From: Pyrenochaeta sp. MPI-SDFR-AT-0127
Lineage: Eukaryota; Ascomycota; Dothideomycetes; Pleosporales; Cucurbitariaceae
Length of the DNA stretch: 12,244 nucleotides
Direction of reading: 5' to 3'
Assembly: GCA_020747015.1 (NCBI GenBank)
Contig: JAGTJM010000172.1
Span: 1-12,244 of the forward strand
The translations under genes were made by a program, and so were the position numbers. Positions within the stretch are counted from its first letter, which is position 1, and each line of letters opens with the position of its first letter. This document shows positions 1-9,226 of the stretch, piece by piece. The notes beneath the pieces were generated by a model that saw nothing but the letters and a program-made list of their open reading frames with translations, did not search any database and was not told where the DNA came from.

Positions 1-1958
1 GATCCACAGTGGTAGCGCTAGTTTGGGCGTCTAAAATCCGGAGGATCGGGTGGGCATAGTGTTGATCAATAGTAACTGGGTTGTCTATGGACATCCAGGA
101 CCATGTTGGCGCTCTACATTTCTCAGGCTGGGGAAGAGGGGCCTCCTGCACCCAGGACGAACAGTACCATGCAAGCCCGACTGGAAGGTGCGCCTTCCAT
201 ATCCCCGCCAGATATGTGTTCCTCGGCGTGCGTTGGAAGAATTTGGCAATCCCGGACAAAGCGGGGAGCTTGTCGGACGTGAACGTCAAGGAGGTTTGGG
301 AATACGCCTTGACGATTCGGTACCACGATTTCACTTCCTCCTGATCGATCTCTTCGACACCCTCGACCTCATATAAGCGACCGAAGGAGTGAGAAGCTAA
401 TTTCAACAAGGACAGGGGTCGTTTTTTTACCAGACTGTCCTTTCCGTTTTCCTTTAAACCTTGCTGCAAAACATCCCGACGTATGGCGGAGGGTAGTCCA
501 TATGGATATGTCTCGGAAGCGCAGAGCTCCTTACATTCCCAGAAAAGCTGTTTTCTGGCAAAGTGCAGCACCCTTGGCGCGAGAAGTCTTTCTTGGAGTA
601 TCCAGCCCCTCTGTACAATTAGCTCAGGCTTCAAAAAACCAATAAACAGACCAAAGATCTTCGCTCACCTTTAGAAGAGGTGAGTCAGCTATGTCCTTTT
701 CAAAGAGTGCTGTGTCTACAAGCAGGAAAGTCTCTCGACCTCTGCCTGCCGATAGTACAACTGTGCAAGGTTTCGACTTGGGTCGGTCAAAAAACAGGCC
801 TCCGTGGCTATTACGAGATGCTGTGGCCGCAATATTGAAAAATGCGTTTCGGTATACCCTATCCATGGTCGAACACTCGGAATGCCAGTCACTTATCTCA
901 TCCTGTACAATACACAAGCAATCAATCCATACATATTTTACTCCAAATTTCCGTGCGGCGAGGATCAGATCGTTGAATGTCTTGGGGAGATTCGAAATAC
1001 TTGCTTTGAACTCTTCTAATTTGGACCGTTCCAACCGCACCATGTTTGCATTACCCCAGCAATGACTTAGCGTAATGTAGGGTCCACTTGGAGCCGTGTC
1101 CTTGGTTTCGATAAGCCTGATATGCTTCTCTGGTTCATCATTGCTGGAAATCTCGATCAGTCGAGTAGGATACCATGTAACGCTGCCGGAGGAGGTAAGA
1201 TGTGCGCAGCAACCATGCTCTGTCGTGCACTTGTTAATCCATCGACTTGCTCTGTTCCAAGCTTCCATCGAATTTGTCGAGCCGAGGGTTAATGCTTCGA
1301 ATCGTGTATCCGTGGCTTTCTCTGTAAAATCAGATAATTGTTAGAGCAGGGGTTCTGCTCCACGTATGGAGTCACTTAACACAACGGGCGGAGAGGATCC
1401 TGACTCACCATCTATACGCAATAACTCAAATGGCATTGAGATATGCCGAAGCTTTTCAGTGGAAGCCCAGCTACCTAGCTTCACACTGAAACGCCCACAA
1501 TTGCGCGAGTCTATCCCGCTGCCGCGAATACCAGAGATTCTCCACTTTGAGAACTCATTTTTGACGCTGTCCATGTTTCCAGTCGTTACAGAAAAGTTCA
1601 CCGGGAGCGTATTGTACAGCGCAACGCAAATGTAGCAGCCCCGCTCAACAGCACTTTGAAAACTTTCATAGGAACGATGATGTATCCCGGCTTCACCGAA
1701 CCAATCATGAATCCAGTCGTCGGGCCAGTTGTACATCTCCTGCCACATTTCGTCCTTGAAGATGGTGTTTTGGCATGTATCGCACAGATCAGAGGATACC
1801 TCATCTGCAAAATCCGGTTCCCATGAATCTGTTAATTGAGTGGATTAGAACTTTGTTAAGCCGGCGTGCTTTGAAGCCCTTTGACAGGGGGCTGACGCAC
1901 ATGGGTAGGTATCTCCGCCGTTCCGAGAGTTAGTGGCGTGAGCGTAAGAATTGGCCAT
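1..1958 (-). CDS. HET-domain (heterokaryon incompatibility) protein, 3' end beyond window
   Basis: Four exons on the minus strand: 1958-1901, 1828-1409, 1321-669 and 610-1, the last continuing past the window. The introns are 1900-1829 (GTGCGT...AACAG), 1408-1322 (GTGAGT...ACAG) and 668-611 (GTGAGC...ACAG). CTAAT or CTAAC branch-like sites are visible and all joins keep frame, giving at least 580 residues. The ATG at 1958 is the first in frame after a stop and has A at -3 and G at +4. An N-terminal C35xxC38 / C84xxC87 pair precedes the HET domain (PF06985 type): YITLSHCWG at 241-249, LPKTFNDLI at 271-279, YVWIDCLCIVQDE at 289-301, NAFFNIAATAS at 318-328, GWILQERLLAPRVLHF at 379-394. The tail has the usual TWSWMS motif near 547. 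HET proteins trigger cell death after fusion of unlike hyphae; the specific partner is unknown. There are no premature stops and no RIP-type damage, so it looks functional. Splice sites are inferred, not confirmed. Confidence 0.93.
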
Positions 1959-2536
1959 CCTGAGTTGATAGAGCAAGAACTGTTGCACGACGGGGGAATG
2001 GCGCAAATGCTCGTGCTTAGTTCAATATGGCAGTCCAATGTGTGAAAGAAAGATTTTCAGGCTGGCCTCAAAGGTCTGAAAGAAACAACTACTGTGCGGA
2101 GAAAATAAGCAAGAGTGGTGCAAGTCGCTCTTCACCCACATGCTTTACCCCACTCCAGCCTTACCAGACCTGCGTCGACTTGGGATTACCCTACTGGTCG
2201 AGCAACCGATCGCTTCACCGGTTGCTTCACCGGTCGAATTTTGCTTATGTTCTATTAATTCTTAACAAACGAAGATCCAGTCGCCCTATGTTGATTTTGA
2301 GATATCTGGTGGGGGAAGAAGGGGAAGGATAGTTATATCCGTCTTCCTTGCCTTCCGAAGTTTCTTTATCTATTTCAGTTTTTGGGTTGGGTGGGGAAGT
2401 GGGGGGAAGGAAATTAACTACAAAGGCACTAAAATACGTTTATTTAAGTTAATTCGCTGGAAAGAAACTTTTCGAGGTTGAATTAGATAATTAGATATTG
2501 TGACGGAGCCCGTCTAATCACGATCAAGGAGCTTAA
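1959..2536. other. Non-coding region upstream of the HET gene
   Basis: I see no convincing gene here. It should contain the HET promoter, reading toward lower coordinates. It holds two copies of an 11-bp direct repeat, gcttcaccggt, at 2212-2222 and 2224-2234, and an 8-bp inverted pair, agcaaccg (2201-2208) and cggttgct (2219-2226). A strongly purine-rich, G-rich strand runs from about 2311 to 2330 and again at about 2385-2412. The base composition is ordinary: CA and TG are common, so RIP has not reached this stretch. Confidence 0.5.
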
Positions 2537-2541
2537 CGTAG

Positions 2542-2576
2542 ATCCCGGCTACTTGACCATCCCTGCTACTTGACCA
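2542..2576 (+). repeat. Left terminal inverted repeat of the Fot1/pogo element
   Basis: The terminus contains two direct copies of gctacttgacca (2548-2559 and 2565-2576) spaced 17 bp apart, probably transposase-binding subterminal repeats. Its reverse complement matches 4779-4813 over 35 bp once transitions are allowed. This copy keeps its CA and TG dinucleotides. Confidence 0.8.
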
Positions 2577-2618
2577 GGCTTACCGCCTCTATACCCACAA
2601 ACTTCAAAATCGTCTAAA

Positions 2619-4560
2619 ATGGTCAATGAATCAGATATTCAGAAGGCGATTGAAGATTTGGATTCGTAAGAGGCGCTAAATTATTCTTTAACCGCAAGAA
2701 AATTCAGTATTAATCGCAAAACCCTTCAGCGCCGGCATTAAGCTATAAGCCGGTCTATTCAGTAAGCCTACTCTAAATCTCTTTAGTTACTTACAGATAC
2801 GTAAGAAGAGGCTCTTATATAGTATATTAATAATCTTTCAGACCGTGGCCTACCTCCTATACCTTAATTTCTTAGGAATCTCGTGTTTAAGATCCTTAAA
2901 AAGCTGCCTAGAAAGAACTAGGTAGCTATATTCTATAAGCGGTACTAAAATAAGATTAAAAGCCTTTATCTTCGCGCAATCGACTAGACACGTAAAGTCA
3001 CTAATAATTCTACTTATTTTAGCTACTTCTACGCTAATATAAGGTCCTAAAGCTATCTATTATATTCTATTACTTACAGCTTAAAAGTTAAGGTAAAAGA
3101 TAGAGAAATACTATATAAAGCCGTATAACATCTATAACTTTAATAAGAAAGGCTTTCTTCTTAGCCTCTACTATTCTATAAAGCGTATTATTAGGGTCGT
3201 ATAACTTAAGAGTAAAAAAACTATTAGTATAAGTTAGGATAGGAGCTAAGAGTTTATCTCTCTCCTTACCTATATCTACGTAGACGGAATAGCTATTCTA
3301 CTAGCTCTTATTTACTAGGGAATGTCTAGAGACCTTTAAGATACTTAGTTAGAGGATTTTAATTACTTATCTAACTAAGTATACTTTAAAACTTTAGAGA
3401 AAGGATAGATAAATAAGGATCTTAGGATAAAATAGCTTAAGATATTTAATTAGTATATAAAAGAGAAAGTAGATAATTTAAGGCGTCTATTACTTATTAA
3501 TAGCTATTTAAGTTACGTAAACCTCTAGTTTATTAACTATTATAATAAGAATAGAATTCTACTAGTAGTTTTACCTCTATATTTAACCTACCGCCTATAG
3601 CTACTTAATATTAGTATTTTCTCGCCTCTTATATATATATACTTATAAGAGATTAATTAGTTAATTTAATTAAGCTATAGATTCTCTCGCCTAACGAAAT
3701 AAAGCTTCTAGCGGCTTTTTATAGCTACTTAGAAGCGCTGAGCTATAGTTTTAAATATTAAATTAGTATTTTCTAGTCCTAGAGTCTTCCCTCTAGAGCC
3801 TAAAATAGTTCTAAGGTTAATAAAGATAAAGACTCTATCTTTAGAAAATAGCGATAATAATATTAAGAGAAAGACGCCTAGTTCTATAAGAGGAGTCCGC
3901 TAGCTAGCTAAAGAACTCTATAAGGGATAAGCTATATATATAGCTAAAATAGAAGAAATTATCTAAGTATATAGTAAGTTTATAATTTAGAATAAAATTC
4001 TCTAGTATAAGAATATTAGGTTATATACAGTACTTATAGAAGAGAAGAAAAAGTAGAAAAGAGGGAAAGGTATAGGGCTTTTTAATAAAGAACGGCCTAG
4101 AGAGGTATAATTCTTTTTACTAATAAAGGTTATAGTAGTTAGGTAGTAAGTAGAAGAGATTTAAATTAAAAGCTAACTATAAAAGTCTTACGTAGAAGAA
4201 AAGAGGGTCTAGTAAGTATAAGAGAGGGAGGAGAAGGTATAGGTAAAGGTAGAGAAGGTATAAGAAAGAGAGATAAAGATATAAGCTAAAATTATAGAGT
4301 ATAAATAGCTTATAAAGTAGAGGGAAGAGTATAAAGCTAAAAAACTTATTTTAAAATAAATTTAGCTAGAGAAAAAGGCTTAATTAGCTACTAAGCGGGA
4401 GGCTTAGAGAAAGAGGGTAGGAGAAGATCTATAAAACCTAGCTATAAAAAGGCGTGAGATTATAATCTAGAAATAGGCGAAGGTACCTAAAAAAGTAACT
4501 TAAAGATAGAAATAAGTTCCTAAGAAATAGCCTATAGTAGTAAATTTATCTATAAAGGAT
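2619..4560 (+). pseudogene. Fot1/pogo transposase (DDE_1 family), RIP relic
   Basis: The ATG at 2619 opens a frame whose first residues (MVNESDIQKAIEDLDS) and following helix-turn-helix-like stretch (LTARKFSINRKTLQRRH) resemble the N-terminal DNA-binding part of fungal pogo transposases. An SDRGLPP segment lies near 2845 and LYLRAID near 2964. The frame then shifts. The DDE core follows: YNFNKKGF at 3133-3156, LLINSYLSY around 3487-3513 and LLNISIFSPL around 3601-3630. In the family these positions read D-E, ID-G-H and LD-V; here the three catalytic Asp codons are AAT (3142, 3499, 3607). The second and third are 35 residues apart, as in DD35D enzymes. Most in-frame stops are TAA or TAG where Gln or Trp is expected. 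A basic, charged tail is recognisable to about 4560; the true end is not visible. Confidence 0.86.
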
Positions 4561-4778
4561 TATAGATTAGGTTATAATAGTTTAAAATAGGATAGGTAGG
4601 TTTTAAGTATTTTAAGGGCTAGGTATAAAATTACTCCCCTATAGTAGTATCTAGACTAGAAAATATAATAATAAGTTTCTCTAGATTATATTCTATAAAG
4701 CTGTAAAGTTTTATATAAATTAACTTATATATTATAGAGTAAGAGTATTTTAAAATCCGGCGCTTAATTTTTAATAGA

Positions 4779-4813
4779 TAGTTAAGTAGTAGGGATAGTT
4801 AAGTAGCTAGGAT
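4779..4813 (-). repeat. Right terminal inverted repeat of the Fot1/pogo element, RIP-mutated
   Basis: Aligned to the reverse complement of 2542-2576, every difference across the 35 bp is a C-to-T or G-to-A transition, for example tggtcaag to tagttaag (twice). It preserves both subterminal direct repeats in mutated form, and so marks the right end of the transposon. Confidence 0.8.
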
Positions 4814-4829
4814 ATCGTAGGCTAAGGTA

Positions 4830-6041
4830 TTATCTTAGGAAGCCTAAGGTAGAAACTATATTAGTAATCTTACTATATAATCTAAGACGTGCGGAGTTAG
4901 GTTTACTAGACTAAGGCACTCTATATATATAATATAACTTTTCTACTTATTATAAATTCTTCCTAATATATTATTACTAGTATACCTAAGTGCGACAGCG
5001 TGCTTTAAAAATACGTCTTTAAAGAATCTTAGAAATATAAACTTATTAGATATTACCCTCCGTAAGAAACGTTCCTTACTCTAGTTATATAGTAAGTAAC
5101 CTTAGATTTTAAATAGAGAGAAGTTAGGAGCACTTTTAAAGATTCTAGTATATATCGTAAGCCCCTATCTCCTAGCTAGATTATAAGAAGTATTAGAAAA
5201 ATTAAGGAACTAACTAGACTACTTAGTGCTACTCGCATTAGGTCCGCTTTTATAAGTAGATTAATACTAATTAATTAATAGACTCGGTTAAACTATCTCT
5301 TATTATTAGCTACTCTAGTAATACTATATCCTAGAGCTCTTTAAAGAGTGCGGCGGCGCTATAATATACTATAGTAGGGTGGTTTTAATAGCCCCTTATA
5401 GCTTTAAAGATATACTAAATAGGTCTAGAAATCTATTAAATAGGTTCCTCGCGAATATAATAGTGAAGATAATAGAAGAAATATTTCTTAATATAGAAAA
5501 AGGAACGGAGGACTATAAGATTAAGTAACGAATAATATTATACTTACGTAAACTAGGCGAGCGGCTTAATACTATTTAAGAGAGGTTCGGCGAAGGTATA
5601 CTAGGTCTTATTCTAGATAATAGTGCTATTAGGTCTATAGACGTTGGTATATCTAATAACATATAAGTTAAGTATATATAAAAGCTATAATTATATTAAT
5701 TAAGATATAGGATTATATATCTTAGGGATCCTGAGTATAGAAAGTTCGTCGAACTTCTTGATAAATCTTAGGGCAATATGCTACGAAAATTTAGTGCAGC
5801 TATAATGCCAGTTGTTGAAGCTCTGACTAGCGGCAATGTGTAATAGCAGGATCCTTTTAACCTTAAGAAGATTCTAAAGTGTAATAGCCTAAGCCACCTA
5901 AAAGGTTATCGGAGCTATTAGATATCATTAGCGGAACAGGATAGAGAAGTACCACTTGACCTGCTGGATTAATTAAAGTTATCTCGGGCCTAGGTTTCAT
6001 AATACAGAGCCTATAGGTTCTGCGAAATTATAATGCTATGA
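4830..6041 (+). pseudogene. RIP-damaged relic of an unidentified protein-coding gene
   Basis: One reading frame stays protein-like from just right of the Fot1 end to a TGA at 6039-6041. All earlier stops are TAA or TAG, as expected from mutated Gln or Trp codons. The clearest stretches are LELFKECGGAIIYYSRVVLI (from 5331), LRKLGERLNTI and ERFGEGILGLI (about 5551-5622), DPEYRKFVELLDKS (from about 5729) and YRAYRFCEIIML just before the stop. The composition suggests a helical, soluble protein. I do not recognise the family and see no catalytic motif. RIP is dense to about 5700, then thins: 5740-6041 keeps many CA and TG dinucleotides yet still has seven in-frame stops. The 5' end is not visible and may have been separated by the transposon. 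The frame call is weaker before 5330, where every frame is rich in TA. Confidence 0.45.
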
Positions 6042-6149
6042 AGCTGTATTCATTTGTCACGGGTCGAAATGTCACAGTTTACTTGTTAAAGAATGCGAAT
6101 AGGGGGCATATGAAACGCGAGGCGCTCGTTCTTTCGTGCATGTCCAGCC

Positions 6150-6437
6150 ATGCTAAAGTACGGATTATTGCCCTTAAATGCTACCAGGTCAGACTCGGCA
6201 TATTATATATGGCTATAATCGGTCTTTGAAGTAACTGCAGATGACTGCAAGTTTCTTTGTCAGATAAACAATGTCATCAGTGGCATCTTCTTCAGCTCAA
6301 CGAGAATGTCTCAGCCTTGGATTGCCATAGTCAATCATGTCAGAAAGTACTCAAAATTCGAAGGAAGCATTGCCTTTTTGAAGCATTACAATTCAGGTCT
6401 GGAGACTCGAGCGACTAAGTTGGCATACGAAAAATAA
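6150..6437 (+). pseudogene. Short coding-like stretch with one internal stop, unknown function
   Basis: An ATG at 6150 starts 22 codons, interrupted by a TAA at 6216. The same frame then runs open for 72 codons to the TAA at 6435-6437. The longer part has protein-like composition (VFEVTADDCKFLCQ, MSQPWIAIVNHVRKYSKFEG, then FLKHYNSGLETRATKLAYEK). The internal TAA is where a Gln codon changed by C-to-T would fall, so this may be the 3' end of a gene lightly touched by mutation. An overlapping frame is also open over part of the span, so chance cannot be excluded. No family is recognised. Confidence 0.25.
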
Positions 6438-6824
6438 CCGTCTGACTTCTAGCTATTGGCGAGGGAATGGTAGAGCGTACTAGGCGCAAACTATGTTATC
6501 AAAGGACGACTTTGTAAGGATTAGAGGCTATTGAGCGCCTAGTTCGCATGCACCAATGTCCACTGGCGGGGGAGTGCTCTGTAGAGCAACGAACCAACGA
6601 ACCAGCATTAGAATCGGAGACAAGAATGAAGTATGTGTGTGGCACGATAGAGTCTTGATACACCACTTGTGACATCTCAATAGCTTTGAAAGAGCTGGCG
6701 GTTTGTACAGTCCCGAGTCAAAGGTTTCTTCCGCCAACGCACGAGCCACCTCATCAAGCAACCTCATAACTCAGCCAATATATATTATAATTAATTATTT
6801 TTGGACTAAACGTTGCGCGTGCGA
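6438..6824. other. Unassigned DNA between relic genes and the Tc1 transposon
   Basis: I see no supported gene. A minus-strand frame (6767-6528, 79 codons, beginning MRLLDEVARALAEETF) is open, but only its first third looks protein-like and it matches nothing I know. An AT-rich patch at 6778-6801 probably lies near the left end of the Tc1 element, but I could not align it confidently with the right end. Confidence 0.4.
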
Positions 6825-7431
6825 TCAGTATTTCGTATGCCACCCTTACGCATTCTTGCATGCGCCTATTCGTCGTGGAATCTTCATGATTAGTTGCTTG
6901 ATAAGCGTAGCTGGTATGCTCCGCCAGCACTCTTTTAAAGCCCTACAAAAGCCATCTCCCTCTTCCTTAGCTTGGCTGTGATTGTTATACTGTGGAAAGA
7001 ACTTAAACATGCGCTTCTTGAGATGCCACCGGAGGTGCTCAATTGGGTTGAGATCAGGTAAGTAGGCTGGCCAGTCGATCGTTGTAATATGGTGCTCGTG
7101 GAGGAACTCGCGCGTCACAGCAGCCGTGTGTATACGCGCATTATCCTGCATAAAAGCTGAGAACGACGCCAATAAGGGGGGAGCCCTTTTGTCAAAGCGT
7201 TAATGTAACTTTGGGCGGAGTAGCCACCTCTTAGAGCATTATAATCGCGCTGCATAATGACCAGTGGGCTCCTCCGCGCATGGCCGTATTCATCAAGCCA
7301 TATTGAAGCCCACACCACCTGTGCTGGCTTCCTGCTTGTATCGTCGGTTTGTAGCATTGCTGGCTTCTATTTCTCCCATAGAAATCTGAATACCCACTCC
7401 TTGTTTTGGCCCGAGCCCTTCTCAACTGAGC

Positions 7432-7436
7432 ACTCA
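7432..7436 (+). repeat. Left target-site duplication of the nested LTR
   Basis: ACTCA, repeated at 7683-7687 directly after the LTR-like segment. Five base pairs is the typical length for LTR retroelement integration. Confidence 0.75.
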
Positions 7437-7682
7437 TGTAAGGGTACCTCTACAGATATAGCAGAGCACTCGCAGCGACGGCGAGGCGGCTGCAGCGCGC
7501 AGCCATGAAGACTTATATCACGTGACTTATAACAGGTGATGCTCCGCCTGCGCCTCGCTTGCGCGCGCCCGGCGATATAAGAAGCGGGGAAAGGCGGGGA
7601 GACGGAGGCATGAATCAATCTTTATTCTATTCCCACAAGCAATCTTCCTGACGTGCCCGCTTCCTAGTGAATACTCCTAACA
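7437..7682. mobile_element. Probable solo LTR nested in the Tc1 transposase
   Basis: A 246-bp segment begins TGTAAGGGTA and ends CTCCTAACA, giving the TG...CA ends of an LTR with short imperfect inverted termini. It is flanked by the 5-bp direct repeat ACTCA (7432-7436 and 7683-7687). Removing the segment and one repeat restores an uninterrupted transposase reading through the FSDE motif. Inside are a TATAA at 7576-7580 and a TCACGTGA palindrome at 7518-7525. It has no open reading frame of its own, and it is GC-rich and unmutated. The TATAA position suggests plus-strand orientation, but this is not certain. A non-autonomous element that duplicates five bases is an alternative. Confidence 0.75.
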
Positions 7683-7687
7683 ACTCA
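7683..7687 (+). repeat. Right target-site duplication of the nested LTR
   Basis: ACTCA, the partner of 7432-7436. The original uninterrupted Tc1 sequence contained it once, within the SDEC codons of the transposase. Confidence 0.75.
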
Positions 7688-8282
7688 TCTGAGAACTTAA
7701 CCGTGCGCCGATGCCACGGGAAGTTTGAGTACTCCCTACAGAACTTCAAGAGCCTCAACGCACGCGCGATTAAGCTTCGGACGCTTTTTGCTTGGCAATT
7801 TAGTGAGACCACGTCCTTTTAAGCATCTGTACAATGTAGAGTGGCTGGGTGGCTTCGTTGAGGTGCCACCTGCATTCGTGAAGACACCTACTTCAGCCAG
7901 CGCCTTGTACTCAACTTTTGGCTGCGCACGAGCTTTTCGATAGATGATCTTCTTCTAATGAAGCAATAGTATAGGTGGCCGGCCAGAGCGAGGCTTATCC
8001 TATATTGTGCCTGTTTGGTGGTATTTCTTTCTGAGATCGCGGATGCAACGTGGGGTGCAGCCATACGCCTCAGCAGCTTCAGCGACTGTAGAGCCACCAC
8101 GCAGCATCCCAATAATTTGCTCTCGCTGCTCAGTTGTTAAGTTGGGTCCTCTGCGCACATTTTGATCCACTCTTGTAAAATTCGGCGTTGTGGTGGCATA
8201 GTTATGAGGCTTCAAGTTGAGATGATGATGTTGTTGGGGAGACGCGGCAGCTTAGCGCGGAAGTTCTTTTGAACTAGTACTG

Positions 8283-8388
8283 TAGGAAAGTGAGGTTGCC
8301 CCGCGCAGTGATAAGGCGACAACTCGCTGCCTAGTACTCTAACTTCAACTACCTACTTCATATTTGCCTACGTATATATATTTTCAGG
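8283..8388 (+). other. Unmutated leader next to the Dicer relic, possibly the end of an intron
   Basis: This short stretch lies between the Tc1 terminus and the first recognisable Dicer codons. It contains CTAAC (8340-8344) and ends in a pyrimidine/AT-rich run with TTTTCAG (8381-8387), which would fit a fungal branch point and 3' splice site. If so, a first exon encoding the very N-terminus lay to the left and may have been displaced by the Tc1 insertion. No ATG in the Dicer frame is visible here. Confidence 0.35.
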
Positions 8389-9226
8389 ATAGAGGAAGTA
8401 AAAGTCCTTGACCCTAAAGAGTTGCGGTTTCGTCCTTATTAAGATAAAATGCTTAAGCGTAGTATAGAAGGTAATACTATTATTGTAGTGCTATAACCCC
8501 CTTATCGTCTCACACCTAACGCTGATAAGACTTAGATAGATACTAGTAGCGGTAAAACGGTAATGTTTGTCTCTACGGTATTTTATATTAATTAGCTAAT
8601 ATAATTAGAGCTGTATTACGTATATAAGTAGAGCTAGACACCTGCTTAGTAAATAAGGCTAGTTTTTACCTCCTTTCTCTAAATCTATTTTATATAAGGT
8701 CCTAATAGGTATTAGCTTATATAGTTTCTAGCTCCTATAGTAGCGCTATATAGATAGTAGCACGACTATATACACTCCTACTTACTAGTAGTAAAAATAT
8801 AAATATTAACCAGCGCTAATAATATAGATTACTAGAGTAAATAGCGTATCTAGGATACTATCTTAAACTATATTTAAATTATTATCTCTACGTACGCTAT
8901 ATTATCTAAAGCTTTAAGTTATAGCTTTATAAAGATATCTAGACTAGCGCTCCTAATTTTTAATAAAGGTATTACTACTAAGGTTTTTATAAGATTAAGC
9001 TTACTATTATAGCTTACTATTACGTACGAGGGAGCCCTATAAACGTTATTATATAGGACTTTTATTATAGAGAGAAGCTAGAGTCTAGCCTAGTACTATA
9101 TATTCTAGGTCTATCTACTAGTCCTATTCTTAGATTAAAACTTACTAAACTCGCGTAGGTATATCTATTATATTAATATCTATATACTAAAGTCTAGGTA
9201 GAAAAATTAAAATAAACCTAGATTTA

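Larger units (their letters stand above)
2537..4820 (+). mobile_element. Fot1/pogo-type DNA transposon, RIP-inactivated
   Basis: A transposon of about 2.3 kb. It is bounded by matching inverted termini (2542-2576 and 4779-4813) and encodes a relic of a CENP-B-like/DDE_1 transposase. Elements of this family insert at TA, and TA dinucleotides lie at both ends, but the exact terminal base is uncertain because the outermost bases of the two ends do not align cleanly. The first ~100 bp, including the left terminus, are unmutated. From about 2640 rightward the element is saturated with C-to-T and G-to-A changes. Stops at Gln and Trp codons show it cannot encode transposase. Immediately to the right, the relic of an unknown gene is mutated in the same way. 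Confidence 0.86.
6825..8215 (-). pseudogene. Tc1-type DD34E transposase, disrupted
   Basis: Reading from about 8215, where the first codon is TTG and the original start is unclear, the N-terminus has a helix-turn-helix region (LTTEQREQIIGML, then VAEAAEAYGCTPRCIRDLRK). The rest follows in pieces: a KPRSGRPP linker after a TAG, a second TAG, a one-base frameshift near 7765, then HRRTVKFSDE with the first catalytic Asp. The insertion at 7437-7687 splits the gene directly after this point. Beyond it come SVEKGSGQNKEWVFRF, a TAG at a Trp position, and another one-base shift near 7155. Next is MQDNARIHTAA with the second Asp, then PDLNPIEHLRWH with the catalytic Glu. Thirty-four residues separate that Asp and Glu. 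The last TGA is at 6825-6827, with a TAA shortly before. At least four stops, two shifts and the insertion make it inactive. Confidence 0.92.
6825..8282 (-). mobile_element. Decayed Tc1/mariner-type (DD34E) transposon carrying a nested insertion
   Basis: The element is oriented on the minus strand and contains a broken Tc1-type transposase. On the right, the sequence read inward on the minus strand begins CAGTACTAGTTC (8282-8271) next to a TA (8283-8284), which fits the CAGT-like termini and TA target of the superfamily. The left terminus is unresolved; it probably lies in the AT-rich stretch between about 6780 and 6800, and the start given here is the transposase stop codon. A 246-bp element with a 5-bp target duplication sits inside it. 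Mutation is mild compared with the RIP blocks on either side. Confidence 0.82.

Noticed and set aside
50..376. Plus-strand open frames at 50-376 and 81-344
   Set aside because: They lie opposite exon 4 of the HET gene, whose minus-strand frame has recognisable HET C-terminal motifs. These are shadows.
691..1065. Plus-strand open frame opposite the HET domain
   Set aside because: Antisense of the conserved HET exon 3, with no protein-like features of its own.
1856..2038. Minus-strand frame of 60 codons upstream of the HET exon 2
   Set aside because: It overlaps exon 1 in another frame. The exon starting at 1958 joins exon 2 in frame through a good intron, so the longer open frame is not needed.
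2027..2332. Plus-strand 101-codon open frame
   Set aside because: No recognisable motif, low-complexity end, and located in the likely HET promoter. Treated as chance.
2650..5700. AT-rich blocks as mitochondrial or centromeric DNA
   Set aside because: The bias is a specific loss of CA and TG with gain of TA, and transposase and gene relics remain readable. That is RIP, not general AT richness.
6038..6229. Plus-strand 63-codon open frame
   Set aside because: It begins at the very end of the unknown relic gene in a different frame, and the competing frame at 6150-6437 looks more protein-like.
7367..7618. Open frames spanning the 7437-7682 segment
   Set aside because: They cross the LTR/transposase junction and read through inserted DNA, so they are products of the insertion rather than genes.
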